The position numbers and the translations under genes were made by a program. Below, one piece after another: positions 16,828 to 25,260 of a stretch of 43,126 nt of DNA. The stretch spans positions 1 through 43,126 of the forward strand of contig NZ_JABEMA010000005.1 in NCBI RefSeq assembly GCF_013004605.1, read 5' to 3'. Each line of letters starts with the position of its first letter. Position 1 is the stretch's first letter. The DNA is from Pseudokineococcus marinus (lineage in GTDB: Bacteria; Actinomycetota; Actinomycetes; Actinomycetales; Quadrisphaeraceae). Under the pieces are notes generated by a model. It ran no database searches, had not been told where the DNA came from, and saw nothing but the letters and a program-made list of their open reading frames with translations.

Positions 16828-17631
16828 ATGTCGACGGACCACCAGCTCGTCTTCGTCGCGGGGCTGCACCGCAGCGGCACCACGCCGTTGGCGCGCCTCC
16901 TCGCCGCTCACCCTGACGTCAGCGGCTTCTCCGGCACAGGGGCCACCGAGGATGAGGGGCAGCACCTGCAGGACCTCTACCCGCCGGCGCGCACGTACGG
17001 AGGGGCGGGGCGCTTCGCACTCGACCCCGCCGCGCACCTCACGGAGGACTCCCCCCTCGCCACGGAGGAGAACGCCCGTCGCCTCTACCGGGCGTGGGAG
17101 CCGCACTGGGACACCAGCCGCGCCGTGCTGGTCGAGAAGTCCCCCCCGAACCTCGTGATGACGCGCTTCCTCCAGCACCTCTTCCCGACGAGCTCCTTCG
17201 TCGTCGTAATCCGCCACCCCGTCGTCGTGGCGCTGTCGACGGAGAAGTGGCGGCGCAGCACGTCCTTCCGCGACCTCGTCCACCACTGGGTCGTGGCTCA
17301 CGAGACCTTCGCGGCGGACGCGTCCCGCGTGGAGCGCAAGGTCGTCCTGCGGTACGAGGACCTCGTCGCGACGCCGGACGAGGCGCTGGGCGCCGTGGCC
17401 CGCAGCCTGCGGCTCGAGGGCGACATCCCGACCGACCAGCTCGAGACTCACCGCAGCGACGCCTACTCGAGCGAGTGGGCACGTCGTGCCGCCGCCGGCG
17501 GACGCGAGGGGAAGAGGGTGGCTGCGGTCGTCGAGGAGTTCTCCGACCGGGTGGAACGGCTCGGCTACTCGCTGACCGACCTGTCCGCACGCCTCTCGAC
17601 CCCGCTGTTCACCTCCTCCGCCGACGGCTGA
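16828..17631 (+). CDS. Sulfotransferase family protein 1
   Basis: A 267-residue cytoplasmic sulfotransferase-fold enzyme, expected to move a sulfuryl group from PAPS to an acceptor hydroxyl or amine. The N-terminal FVAGLHRSGTTPLARLLAAHP (about residues 8-28) is the 5'-phosphosulfate loop, and VVVIRHPVVVALSTEKWRR supplies the 3'-phosphate-binding Arg/Ser region; LRYEDLVATPDEAL is typical of this family. The ATG at 16828 is used; no strong Shine-Dalgarno is visible. It stands alone between a divergent GH26-like gene and a terminator-like hairpin, upstream of the polysaccharide operon. The acceptor is unknown; with two further sulfotransferases and a PAPS pathway nearby, a sugar is the likely target. 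Confidence 0.85.
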   Translation: MSTDHQLVFVAGLHRSGTTPLARLLAAHPDVSGFSGTGATEDEGQHLQDLYPPARTYGGAGRFALDPAAHLTEDSPLATEENARRLYRAWEPHWDTSRAVLVEKSPPNLVMTRFLQHLFPTSSFVVVIRHPVVVALSTEKWRRSTSFRDLVHHWVVAHETFAADASRVERKVVLRYEDLVATPDEALGAVARSLRLEGDIPTDQLETHRSDAYSSEWARRAAAGGREGKRVAAVVEEFSDRVERLGYSLTDLSARLSTPLFTSSADG

Positions 17632-17634
17632 TGC

Positions 17635-17657
17635 TCCGGCGTCCGGGTGACGCCGGA
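17635..17657 (+). terminator. Terminator-like hairpin after sulfotransferase 1
   Basis: The 9-bp perfect stem TCCGGCGTC/GACGCCGGA has a 5-base loop and begins three bases after the stop codon. No U-tract follows. Confidence 0.5.
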
Positions 17658-17685
17658 CGGTCGACCCATGGGTCACACCTATGCT
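17657..17685 (+). promoter_or_regulatory. Candidate promoter of the polysaccharide operon
   Basis: TATGCT at 17680-17685 is a good actinobacterial -10 hexamer and sits between the terminator-like hairpin and the Wzz-type gene, giving a leader of about 45 nt. The hexamer 17 bp upstream (ACGGTC) is a poor -35, so confidence is limited. Confidence 0.4.
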
Positions 17686-17737
17686 TGGTCCTCTCATGCC
17701 TGCGCGGACCGAGGAGCGCCCGCAGCGAGGGGGGCCG

Positions 17738-19231
17738 ATGGAGACGCAGGACACCGCCGTGGACCTCTCGGCGGCGATGAGGACGGTCGCCCGCCGCTGG
17801 TGGGCGGTCGTCGTGGTCGCCCTCCTCGGTCTGGGCGCCAGCGCAGCCGCCTGGGCGCTGCAGACCCGCACCTACGTCTCCACCAGCTCGGTGCTCGTCG
17901 CCGAAGCGGTCGACGCCTCCTCGCCCTCGACCGGTCAGCGCAGCCAGTTGAACCTGGACACCGAGGCGCAGATCGTCCAGTCTGCCCGCCTCGCCAGCGT
18001 GGTCGCCCAGACGCTGGGCACCGACCGCACGCTCTACGACCTCCGTGAGTCCGTGACGGTCACGGTCCCGCCGAACAGCCAGGTCTTGACCATCGCCTTC
18101 GAGGCGCCGACGCCGACGGGGGCTCAGGAGGGGGCGCGCGCGTACGTCGACTCCTACCTGGCGCAGCGTCGTGCCGCCGCCGAGGCCGACGCCCAGGCGC
18201 AGGCGACCACCCTCCAGTCGCAGATCGACGCCCTGCGAAGCCAGCTGGCCGACTCCCGGGCGGCGACCGACCCGGTGGCCTCAGCCGAGCGGGACATCAT
18301 CGTCGACCAGATCGTCACCCTCAGCGGGCGGCTCGCCGCGGTCGGCGCCACGAGCACGGACCCGGGGACCGTGCTGACCGACGCGACCCTTCCCCGGGTC
18401 CCGGTGGCCCCCGTCCTGGCGTTCTACCTCGCGGGCGGGGCCTTCCTGGGCCTGGTGGCCGGCGTGCTCCTGGCCCTCGCCGCTGACCGCTGGTCGCACC
18501 GGGTCGGCCGCCCGAGCGACGTCCTCCGCAAGGCGGACCTGCCCGTCCTGGGCGTGCTGGACGAGGCCGCGCACGCCCAGGACCTGTCGCCCACAACGGC
18601 CTTCGACCTCGTCCGCGCGCAGACCCTGGACACGAGCGGGGCGCTGACGGTCGTCCAGGTCCAGGCGGCCGGAGGGGCTGTCGCGGCCGAGCGCGCGGCG
18701 GTGGGGCTGTGGCGCTCCATCGCCCGGAGCAGCGGGCGGTGCGTCCTCGTCGTGGCGACGGACGGCGAGGAGCTCAAGAGCTCGTGGGCGCCCGACACCG
18801 CCGGCCTGAGCGACGTGCTGCGCGGTGACGAGAACCTCGGCACCGCGCTCCTCGAGAGCACCGACGACCCGCGCCTCCTGCTGCTGCCTCCCGGGCGCTC
18901 TCCGGCGTCGCTGGAGGACCTGGTGCAGTCGTCGGCGTTCAGCGAGGTCGTCGAGCACCTCCGGCGTCGCCGAGACCGTGTCGTGCTCCTGACGGGCTCC
19001 GCCGACCGGTCCCCCGCCGCTCAGGCTGTCAGCTCGCGGGCCGACGTCGTCGTGCTCAGCGTCGAGGAGGGCGCCACCGACGTCCGACGCCTGGTCTCTG
19101 CCCGAGACGCCTCCCGCCGCATGGGAGCCCACGTCGCGGGAGCGGTCGTCTCGCGCGGCCGCGCCCCCCAGTGGTCCGCCGCGCTCCGCGGCGAGCTGGT
19201 CCGGCACGACCAGCCGTCGGCGCGGCGCTGA
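17738..19231 (+). CDS. Wzz-type polysaccharide chain-length protein with degenerate kinase-like domain
   Basis: A 497-residue membrane protein of the polysaccharide co-polymerase class, which controls chain length in Wzx/Wzy systems. A first membrane helix (about 20-42) is followed by a Wzz domain with a heptad-like AEADAQAQATTLQSQIDALR region, a second helix (about 224-252), and a cytoplasmic C-terminal domain related to bacterial tyrosine (BY) kinases. Where BY-kinases have the Walker A P-loop, this protein reads VVQVQAAGGAVAAER (about residue 304), with no GxxGxGKT; the Walker A' aspartates are also missing (VLVVATDGEEL). GLSDVLRGDENL and the late DVVVLSVEEGATDVRRL strand retain the fold. 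It is probably a pseudokinase. The ATG at 17738 is chosen for the preceding GAGGGGGG. First gene of a tightly packed operon running to 26189. Confidence 0.87.
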   Translation: METQDTAVDLSAAMRTVARRWWAVVVVALLGLGASAAAWALQTRTYVSTSSVLVAEAVDASSPSTGQRSQLNLDTEAQIVQSARLASVVAQTLGTDRTLYDLRESVTVTVPPNSQVLTIAFEAPTPTGAQEGARAYVDSYLAQRRAAAEADAQAQATTLQSQIDALRSQLADSRAATDPVASAERDIIVDQIVTLSGRLAAVGATSTDPGTVLTDATLPRVPVAPVLAFYLAGGAFLGLVAGVLLALAADRWSHRVGRPSDVLRKADLPVLGVLDEAAHAQDLSPTTAFDLVRAQTLDTSGALTVVQVQAAGGAVAAERAAVGLWRSIARSSGRCVLVVATDGEELKSSWAPDTAGLSDVLRGDENLGTALLESTDDPRLLLLPPGRSPASLEDLVQSSAFSEVVEHLRRRRDRVVLLTGSADRSPAAQAVSSRADVVVLSVEEGATDVRRLVSARDASRRMGAHVAGAVVSRGRAPQWSAALRGELVRHDQPSARR

Positions 19232-19234
19232 CGC

Positions 19235-20581
19235 GTGAGCCCGACGACGCTCGCGGCGCCGCCGACCACCGCACGTCCCCGCCCTCGCGCACGACTGCGG
19301 ACAGGCTGGCCCCTCGGCCTCGCGCTCGCCGGCTACCCGCTCTGGTGGGCGGTAGGTGCCACCGACCTGCTGCTGCCGGTGACGGCGTTCCTGCTCCTCT
19401 TCCAGATGCCGAAGCGGGTGAGGCTGCCCGTCGGGTGGGGCCTGTGGCTCCTCTTCCTCGTCTGCGTGGTCGCCAGCGCGACAGCCCTGGACCTGGCGGC
19501 CCCGGGCACGGTCCCCCCCTCCGGCGGTGGGCGCTACGTCGCCTACGCGGTACGGCTCGTGAGCTACGTCGCCGTCTTTGTCGTCGCGGTCTTCCTCGTC
19601 AGCACCGATGAGGAGCAGCTGTCGCGCCGGCGGGTGCAGGGCTGGCTCGTAGCCCTCGCCGTGCAGGTGGCGGCGCTCGGCTGGCTGGCGCTGCTCCTCC
19701 CCGGCTTCTCGTTCCCCACCCTGCTGGGCGGGCTCGTCCCGGGCGCCCCGTCGACGGCGTCATTGGCGCAGGTGCAGGACGTCATCGGGACACCGGCTCC
19801 GAGGCCGGCGGCCCCCTTCGCGTACACCAACGCCTGGGGGGCCTCGCTGCTCCTGCTGCTCGTGTGGCTGACGGCGACCTGGGTGGTCGGCGCACGCGGG
19901 CTCCGCCGGACGGCGGGCGTCCTCGTGGTCGTCGCTGCCGTCGTGCCGCTGGTCCTCTCCCTCAACCGCGGCGTCTGGATCGGCGCCGGCCTCGTGGTCC
20001 TCTACGTCGCCGTCCGCACGGCCCTGAGAGGACGCCTGCTCCTCGTCGGCGTCGTCGCCCTCGCCGCGGTCTTCGGCGGTGGCGCCGTCGCCGCGTCCCC
20101 TCTCGGCGAGGTGGTGAGCGCGCGGGCGCAGTCCGGGCACAGTGACGACATCCGCACAACCCTGGCCGAGGACGCCGTGCGTCTCGCCACCACCTCCCCT
20201 GTTCTGGGCTACGGCACGACACGCGACACCCTCGGCAGCGGACGCTCGATCGCCATCGGCCAGTCACCCGACTGCCCGCGGTGCGGCAACCGCGTCATCG
20301 GCAGCACCGGCCAGCTGTGGCTCGTCCTCGTCTCGCAGGGGCTCCTCGGAGCCGGCCTCTACCTCGCCTTCCTGGTCCGCTCGGCGTGGGCCTTCCGGAA
20401 CGACTGGTCGGCGACGAGCGTGGCGGCGAGCGCCTCGGTCTTGCTGTGCCTCTACTACTCAGCCTTCTACACGGCTCTCGTGCTGCCCCTGCTCGTCACC
20501 TTCATCGCGATCGGACTTCTGCACCGACAGCGTGCCGTCCAGTGCTCGGAAGCCGCGGCCCCTGTTGGAGCAGCTCGATGA
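19235..20581 (+). CDS. O-antigen ligase/polymerase-like membrane protein (Wzy-type)
   Basis: A 448-residue polytopic membrane protein with about ten hydrophobic segments and a large loop (about residues 150-200 and again 290-360), the layout of the Wzy/O-antigen ligase superfamily. The segment LSLNRGVWIGAGLVVLY carries the Arg-containing pattern of the Wzy_C region, and VLGYGTTRDT lies in the periplasm-like outer loop. It would join undecaprenyl-linked repeat units into polymer on the outer face of the membrane. It starts with GTG three bases after the Wzz-type gene stop and its own stop overlaps the next start as ATGA. A ligase rather than a polymerase cannot be excluded, but the neighbouring flippase and chain-length genes favour a polymerase. 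Confidence 0.82.
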   Translation: MSPTTLAAPPTTARPRPRARLRTGWPLGLALAGYPLWWAVGATDLLLPVTAFLLLFQMPKRVRLPVGWGLWLLFLVCVVASATALDLAAPGTVPPSGGGRYVAYAVRLVSYVAVFVVAVFLVSTDEEQLSRRRVQGWLVALAVQVAALGWLALLLPGFSFPTLLGGLVPGAPSTASLAQVQDVIGTPAPRPAAPFAYTNAWGASLLLLLVWLTATWVVGARGLRRTAGVLVVVAAVVPLVLSLNRGVWIGAGLVVLYVAVRTALRGRLLLVGVVALAAVFGGGAVAASPLGEVVSARAQSGHSDDIRTTLAEDAVRLATTSPVLGYGTTRDTLGSGRSIAIGQSPDCPRCGNRVIGSTGQLWLVLVSQGLLGAGLYLAFLVRSAWAFRNDWSATSVAASASVLLCLYYSAFYTALVLPLLVTFIAIGLLHRQRAVQCSEAAAPVGAAR

Positions 20582-21810
20582 CCGGCGCTCCTCTCGGCTC
20601 GCAGACCGTGTCGGCGCAACGACGAGTCGAGGCCGTCGTGCGCAGGCTCCACGCCGGCGCGCCGCTCGTCCACGACGGCCGGTCCGCGGCGGAGGAGTCA
20701 ACCGTGCGGTACGTCCTGCTCCCCTCGGCGTCCCGACCGCGGTTAGTGCTGCCTGCCGAGGCACCCCGAGCGGCGGCCGCCGCACTGGGACGACTGTTGC
20801 AGGGCGGTGGCCGACGGCGCGTCTTCCGAGGCGCTGCCGTCGCTGTCGCCCGCAGCGGCCTCCTCGGCCGGTGGCCGGGGGCGACACTCACCGTCCCGCA
20901 GACGTCGCGCTCCGTCGTCGCCCGCCTCGCCGACGCAGTCGACGAAACAGAGCTGGTGCTCACCATGCGCCTCGGCCCACCGCGCGCGAACTGGAAGCCG
21001 GTGGCGCAGGTGACGGACCGCGCAGGGCGGGTGCTCGCCTTCGTCAAGATCGGCCACGACGAGCTCACGAGCACTCTGGTCCGGCACGAGTCTGACGCGC
21101 TGCACCTCCTCGCGGAGAGACCCCTGGCGGACGTCCGCGTACCTGAGGTGCGCGGCACAGTGCAGCAGGACGACCTCGTCGCCCTCGTGCTGAGCCCGCT
21201 GGAGGCGCCCGAGCCGCCAGCCGGCGACGCGGCGACGCGGCGGGTCCTCCTCGACGTGGTCAGCGCCATCGCAGCCCCCGACCGCCGGGCACGGCAGCCG
21301 TGGGGCGCCAGCGCCTTCGCCGGAGGACTCGCGAGGAGGCTGGCAGCGGCGGGAGCAAGAGCTCTGCCCGCCGCCCAGCTCCTCCGGCGACTCATGGACG
21401 AGCGCGGCGGGGAGGAGTTGACCTTCGCGCCCTGGCACGGCGACCTCAACCCGGGCAACGTCCGACTGGCCGCGCGGGGTCCCTCCGTGGTCTGGGACTG
21501 GGAGCGCTACAGCGAGGGCGTCCCCCTCGGCCTCGACCTCCTCCACCACGACCTGACGTCGGCGATGGACGTGCAGCCACCGGTGGCTGCTGCGGCGAGC
21601 CTGGCGAGCCGGTCGCGCGCCGGACTCGAGTCGCTGGGCCTGACATCTTCGGACGTCCTCCTCGTCACTGCGCTGCACCTGCTCGAGCTGGTGACGCGGT
21701 ACCTCGAGGACCGGCAGGATCAGGCAGGGTCACCGCTCGGCAGGATCGAGGAGTGGGCGCTGCCCGCGCTGGAGACGACGGTTCGCGAGGCAGTGGAGGA
21801 GCACAGGTGA
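20578..21810 (+). CDS. Aminoglycoside-phosphotransferase-fold protein, function unknown
   Basis: A 410-residue soluble protein whose C-terminal half has the APH/choline-kinase fold: FAPWHGDLNPGNVRLA supplies the HGDxxxxN catalytic loop and VVWDWERYSEG the metal-binding DWE. The N-terminal half (about 1-130) is not recognisable; LAFVKIGHDEL may hold the ATP-binding Lys. It overlaps the polymerase gene stop by ATGA and its own stop overlaps the following sulfotransferase start by GTGA, so it is tightly coupled to polysaccharide genes. A drug-resistance role is unlikely here; phosphorylation of a sugar, lipid carrier or nucleotide sugar precursor is more plausible, but no substrate can be named. 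It contains a TTA leucine codon at 20743-20745 (residue 56). Confidence 0.72.
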   Translation: MTGAPLGSQTVSAQRRVEAVVRRLHAGAPLVHDGRSAAEESTVRYVLLPSASRPRLVLPAEAPRAAAAALGRLLQGGGRRRVFRGAAVAVARSGLLGRWPGATLTVPQTSRSVVARLADAVDETELVLTMRLGPPRANWKPVAQVTDRAGRVLAFVKIGHDELTSTLVRHESDALHLLAERPLADVRVPEVRGTVQQDDLVALVLSPLEAPEPPAGDAATRRVLLDVVSAIAAPDRRARQPWGASAFAGGLARRLAAAGARALPAAQLLRRLMDERGGEELTFAPWHGDLNPGNVRLAARGPSVVWDWERYSEGVPLGLDLLHHDLTSAMDVQPPVAAAASLASRSRAGLESLGLTSSDVLLVTALHLLELVTRYLEDRQDQAGSPLGRIEEWALPALETTVREAVEEHR

Positions 21811-22673
21811 AGGTCTCACGCAGCAGGATCGAGCAGACGGCGAGAGCAGCCCTCCTGCGGGCGTCGGACGTCCCCCGCCGGGCTACCGCCTCCCTGCGCC
21901 TTGAGCCGGACTTCCTGATCGTGGGGGCGCAGCGCTGCGGCACCACCTCGATGTTCAAGACGCTGGCCCAGCACCCGTCGGTGGCTCCGCCCTTCCTCCG
22001 CAAGGGCGTCCACTACTTCGACAAGAACCGCGACCGCGACCACCTCTGGTACCGCAGCCACTTCCCCGTGGCGGCGACGTCGCGGCTGCGCCGCTCGGGT
22101 GCCCGACCGATCACCGGTGAGTCGAGCCCGTACTACATGTTCCACCCGACGGCCGCGGCCCGGATCGCCGACGAGCTGCCCCAGGTTCGCCTCATCGCGC
22201 TGCTCCGCGACCCGGTGGAGCGCGCGTACTCGAGCCACAGCCACGAGTCGGCTCGCGGGTACGAGACCGAGTCCTTCCCGCGAGCCCTCGAGCTGGAGGA
22301 CAGCCGGACGTCGGGCGAGCGCGAGGCCATGCTGGCCGACCCGGCCTACGACAGCTTCTCCCTTCAGCACCACGCATACCTCGCCCGCGGTCGCTACGTC
22401 GAGCAGCTGCGGCGGCTCGAGGGAATCGTCGGGCGGGATCGCCTCCTCGTCGTCGACAGCCAGGACTTCTTCGACTCGCCCGAGGGCGTCTTCCCCGCCG
22501 TGTGCCGCCACCTCGGACTGGCGCCGCACGAGGACATCAGCTTCGAGCGTCACAACGCACGAGGACGCTCGCCCATGGACGCCGGGCTGCGCCGCGAGCT
22601 GGAGGAGCACTTCGCCCCCTTCGACGACGAGCTGGCCTCCTGGTGGGGGCGGACCCCGTCCTGGCGACGGTGA
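21807..22673 (+). CDS. Sulfotransferase family protein 2 (heparan-sulfate-sulfotransferase-like)
   Basis: A 288-residue sulfotransferase of the group related to carbohydrate N- and O-sulfotransferases. DFLIVGAQRCGTTSMFKTLAQHP (about residues 35-57) is the PAPS 5'-phosphosulfate loop; KGVHYFDKN and GESSPYYMFHP are typical of this group; LIALLRDPVERAYSSHSHE holds the 3'-phosphate-binding Arg and Ser. The C-terminal RSPMDAGLRRELEEHFAPFDDELASWW is the usual tail. The GTG at 21807 overlaps the preceding stop and has GGAGGAGCACAG before it. It transfers sulfate from PAPS, most likely to a sugar of the locus polysaccharide, on the cytoplasmic side before flipping; the acceptor is inferred. Confidence 0.9.
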   Translation: MKVSRSRIEQTARAALLRASDVPRRATASLRLEPDFLIVGAQRCGTTSMFKTLAQHPSVAPPFLRKGVHYFDKNRDRDHLWYRSHFPVAATSRLRRSGARPITGESSPYYMFHPTAAARIADELPQVRLIALLRDPVERAYSSHSHESARGYETESFPRALELEDSRTSGEREAMLADPAYDSFSLQHHAYLARGRYVEQLRRLEGIVGRDRLLVVDSQDFFDSPEGVFPAVCRHLGLAPHEDISFERHNARGRSPMDAGLRRELEEHFAPFDDELASWWGRTPSWRR

Positions 22674-24247
22674 GCGCGCCGGGCCCGACGGCGGGGACGG
22701 ACGTCCCGCCGACGACCGGCGCACCCGGTCCTCGGACGACGGACCTGGGCCGCGTCGCGCGCGGTGGAGCGCTCAACCTCGCGGGAAGCGTCGTCACGGC
22801 CGCGGCCGCCTTCGGCTTCACGGTCCTCGTCACGCGCAGCCTCCCGGCGGCCGAGGCCGGCACGCTCTTCACCCTCACGAGCGTCTTCGTCGTCGCCTAC
22901 TCCACGGCCCGCCTGGGCGCACCCACAGGACTCGTCTACTTCCTCGCCCGCCAGCGGGCCACGGGCGAGCAGCGCCTGCTGGCCGTGACGGTGCACCAAG
23001 CGGTCGCAGTCGTCGCCGTCGTCGCCGTGGTCGTCGGCGTCCTCGGGCTCGTCCTGGCCGGGCCAATCGTGGAGGCGGCGGTCGGTGAGCAGCGCCCCGG
23101 AGCCGTCACGCTCACCCGCGTGCTGGCCGCCTGCCTCGTGGCCGCCGCCCTCGGCGACGTCTGGGTCGGCGCCACCCGGGGCATGGGAGCCATGCGCCCC
23201 CTCGTCGCCCTGGAGAAGGTCGCCCGCCCGCTGCTGCAGATCCTCGGCGCGGGAGCGGTGCTCCTCCTCGGATGGGCCGACCCGCTCTCCCTGGGGCTCG
23301 CATGGGTGCTGCCCTTCGTCGTCACCAGCGCCGGTCTGGCCCTGTGGTCGCGGCGCCTGCGCGCGGGCGTCGAGGCGCGGCAGGGCATCGGTCCCCAGGA
23401 CCGCGGCCGGGCGCGGGACGTCATCGGGTCCTTCTGGCGCTTCTCCGGCCCGCGCAGCATCACGGGCCTGTGCCAAACGGTGCTCCAGCGCGCGGACATC
23501 GTCGTCGTCGCCGCGGTCCGCGGGCCCGCGGACGCGGCCGTCTACGCGGCCGCGACGCGCTTCCTCGTCGTGGGGCAGCTGGGCGCGGGGGCCGTCGGGT
23601 CGAGCATCCAACCCAAGATCGCCAGCCTGGTCGCCCGGCAGGACGTCGCCGGCGCGCGAGACCTCTACCGCGTCTCGACCACCTGGTTGGTGCTCCTCAC
23701 CTGGCCGCTCTACCTGCTGACGGCCGTGCACGCGCAGGACCTGCTGCGGGTCTTCGGCACCGGGTACGCTGACGGCGCCGTCGTGGTCGTCGTCCTGAGC
23801 CTCGTCATGCTCGTCGCGACGGGGTGCGGCTCCGTCGACGTCGTCCTCACCATGGCGGGGCGGACGTCGTGGGTCATGGGGAACGCCGTGCTGGGCCTGA
23901 CGACCAACCTCGTCCTCCTGGCGCTCCTCGTCCCGCCGTTGGGCGTCCTGGGAGCGGCGCTCGCGTGGGCGGCCGCCATCCTCGTGAACAACCTGCTCCC
24001 GCTCGCCCAGCTCGCGATCTCCCTGGACATCCACCCCCTGGGCCGCTCCTCGGCGACGGCGGCGCTCCTGGCGGTCGGGTGCTTCGGCGTGTTCCCCCTC
24101 CTCGGCCGGCTGACCCTCCCGCACGAGCTCGTCGCCCAGCTGCTGGTCGTCGCCCTCGCGGTCGGGCTCTACGCCGCGCTGGTCCTGCGCGGACGCCGGC
24201 TCCTCGCCGTGGACGCGCTCGTGTCGCTGCGTCGGAGGACTCGATGA
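22670..24247 (+). CDS. Polysaccharide flippase (Wzx/MOP-superfamily)
   Basis: A 525-residue membrane protein with 12-14 hydrophobic helices, of the MOP/polysaccharide transporter family that flips undecaprenyl-linked oligosaccharides across the membrane. After a Pro/Thr-rich cytoplasmic N-terminus (about 1-25) come GGALNLAGSVVTAAAAFGFTVLVTR, the family-type first helix, and later FWRFSGPRSITGLCQTVLQRADIVVVAAV, the start of the second half with its usual R-A-D pattern. The GTG at 22670 overlaps the sulfotransferase stop as GTGA; its stop overlaps the next sulfotransferase as ATGA. Placement between two sulfotransferases suggests that sulfated or sulfation-ready repeat units are the cargo, which is inference. 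Confidence 0.9.
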   Translation: MSAPGPTAGTDVPPTTGAPGPRTTDLGRVARGGALNLAGSVVTAAAAFGFTVLVTRSLPAAEAGTLFTLTSVFVVAYSTARLGAPTGLVYFLARQRATGEQRLLAVTVHQAVAVVAVVAVVVGVLGLVLAGPIVEAAVGEQRPGAVTLTRVLAACLVAAALGDVWVGATRGMGAMRPLVALEKVARPLLQILGAGAVLLLGWADPLSLGLAWVLPFVVTSAGLALWSRRLRAGVEARQGIGPQDRGRARDVIGSFWRFSGPRSITGLCQTVLQRADIVVVAAVRGPADAAVYAAATRFLVVGQLGAGAVGSSIQPKIASLVARQDVAGARDLYRVSTTWLVLLTWPLYLLTAVHAQDLLRVFGTGYADGAVVVVVLSLVMLVATGCGSVDVVLTMAGRTSWVMGNAVLGLTTNLVLLALLVPPLGVLGAALAWAAAILVNNLLPLAQLAISLDIHPLGRSSATAALLAVGCFGVFPLLGRLTLPHELVAQLLVVALAVGLYAALVLRGRRLLAVDALVSLRRRTR

Positions 24248-25260
24248 CGGACGCCCCCGTACGACGTCAGCGGCAGGCACGCGAGTCCGAGGGTCCGCGG
24301 GTCCTCTTCCTCGGGGGCCTCGGTCGCAGCGGCTCCACGCTCGTCGAGCGGATGATCGCCGAGCTCCCCGGGGTCGCCCCGCTGGGCGAGGTGGTGCACC
24401 TCTGGGAACGAGGGCTGCTGGAGGACCAGCAGTGCGGCTGCGGGCGCTCCTTCCACGCCTGCCCCTTCTGGCGGGCCGTAGGCCGGGAGGCCTTCGGCGG
24501 GTGGGACCGCGTGGACGGCCACCACGTGCTGCAGCTGCGTCACGCCGTCGACCGGACGCGCTTCGTGCCGCTGCTCCTGCTGCCGCATCTGACCCGACGC
24601 CGCGGCGAAGTCCTCTCCGAGTACCTCTCCTACTACGAGCGGGTGTACGCAGCCGCACTGGACGTCTCGGGGGCCCGGGTGGTCGTCGACTCCAGCAAAC
24701 ACCTCTCGCTCGCCGCCTGCCTGCGCCGCTCGAGCGTCGTCCGGTTGAGGACCGTGCAGATGGTGCGCGACTCCGCCGGCGTCGCGCACTCGTGGGGCAA
24801 GAGGGTGATCCGGCCCGAGATTACGGACCGCGTCGAGTACATGCCCGTCTACAGTCCGCTGCACGTCGCCCTGCTGTGGTCGTTCACCAACGCGGCGCTG
24901 CGGCTCGTCACCACCGCCGGCTCGCGCCCCCTCGTCCTGCGGTACGAGGACGTGGTCCGCGCACCCCGCGAGGCGCTGGCGTCGGTGGCGCAGCACGCGG
25001 GTCTGCCGCTCGACGACGGCGCTGTCGACTTCGTCGACGGCCTCGACGTCCACCTCACGTCCTCGCACACCGTCGCCGGCAACCCCATGCGCTTCCGGAC
25101 CGGCAACCTCTCCCTCCGCCGGGACGACGCCTGGCGGACCGACATGAAGCCCTCGACAAGGGCTCTCGTCCACCTGCTGACCCTGCCGGTGCGAGCGCTC
25201 CTGGGCTACGCCGGACCCGCGGCGTCCTCGGACGACCGCCGTGACGAGAGGAGTCGTTGA
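24244..25260 (+). CDS. Sulfotransferase family protein 3
   Basis: A 338-residue sulfotransferase-fold protein distinct from the other two. VLFLGGLGRSGSTLVERMIAELPGV (about residues 20-44) is the P-loop-like PAPS site, and RTVQMVRDSAGVAHSWGKRV contains the 3'-phosphate-binding Arg/Ser region. A Cys-rich CGCGRSFHACPFW segment (about 62-74) and VVVDSSKH are typical of this actinobacterial subgroup. LRYEDVVRAPREAL matches the C-terminal family motif seen also in sulfotransferase 1. It begins within the flippase stop (ATGA) and ends within the start of the GT2 gene (TGATG). With two other sulfotransferases this suggests more than one sulfation position; the acceptors are unknown. Confidence 0.86.
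   Translation: MTDAPVRRQRQARESEGPRVLFLGGLGRSGSTLVERMIAELPGVAPLGEVVHLWERGLLEDQQCGCGRSFHACPFWRAVGREAFGGWDRVDGHHVLQLRHAVDRTRFVPLLLLPHLTRRRGEVLSEYLSYYERVYAAALDVSGARVVVDSSKHLSLAACLRRSSVVRLRTVQMVRDSAGVAHSWGKRVIRPEITDRVEYMPVYSPLHVALLWSFTNAALRLVTTAGSRPLVLRYEDVVRAPREALASVAQHAGLPLDDGAVDFVDGLDVHLTSSHTVAGNPMRFRTGNLSLRRDDAWRTDMKPSTRALVHLLTLPVRALLGYAGPAASSDDRRDERSR

Noticed and set aside
20578-21810. Antibiotic-resistance aminoglycoside phosphotransferase
   Set aside because: It shares only the fold-level motifs and is embedded by overlaps in a polysaccharide operon.
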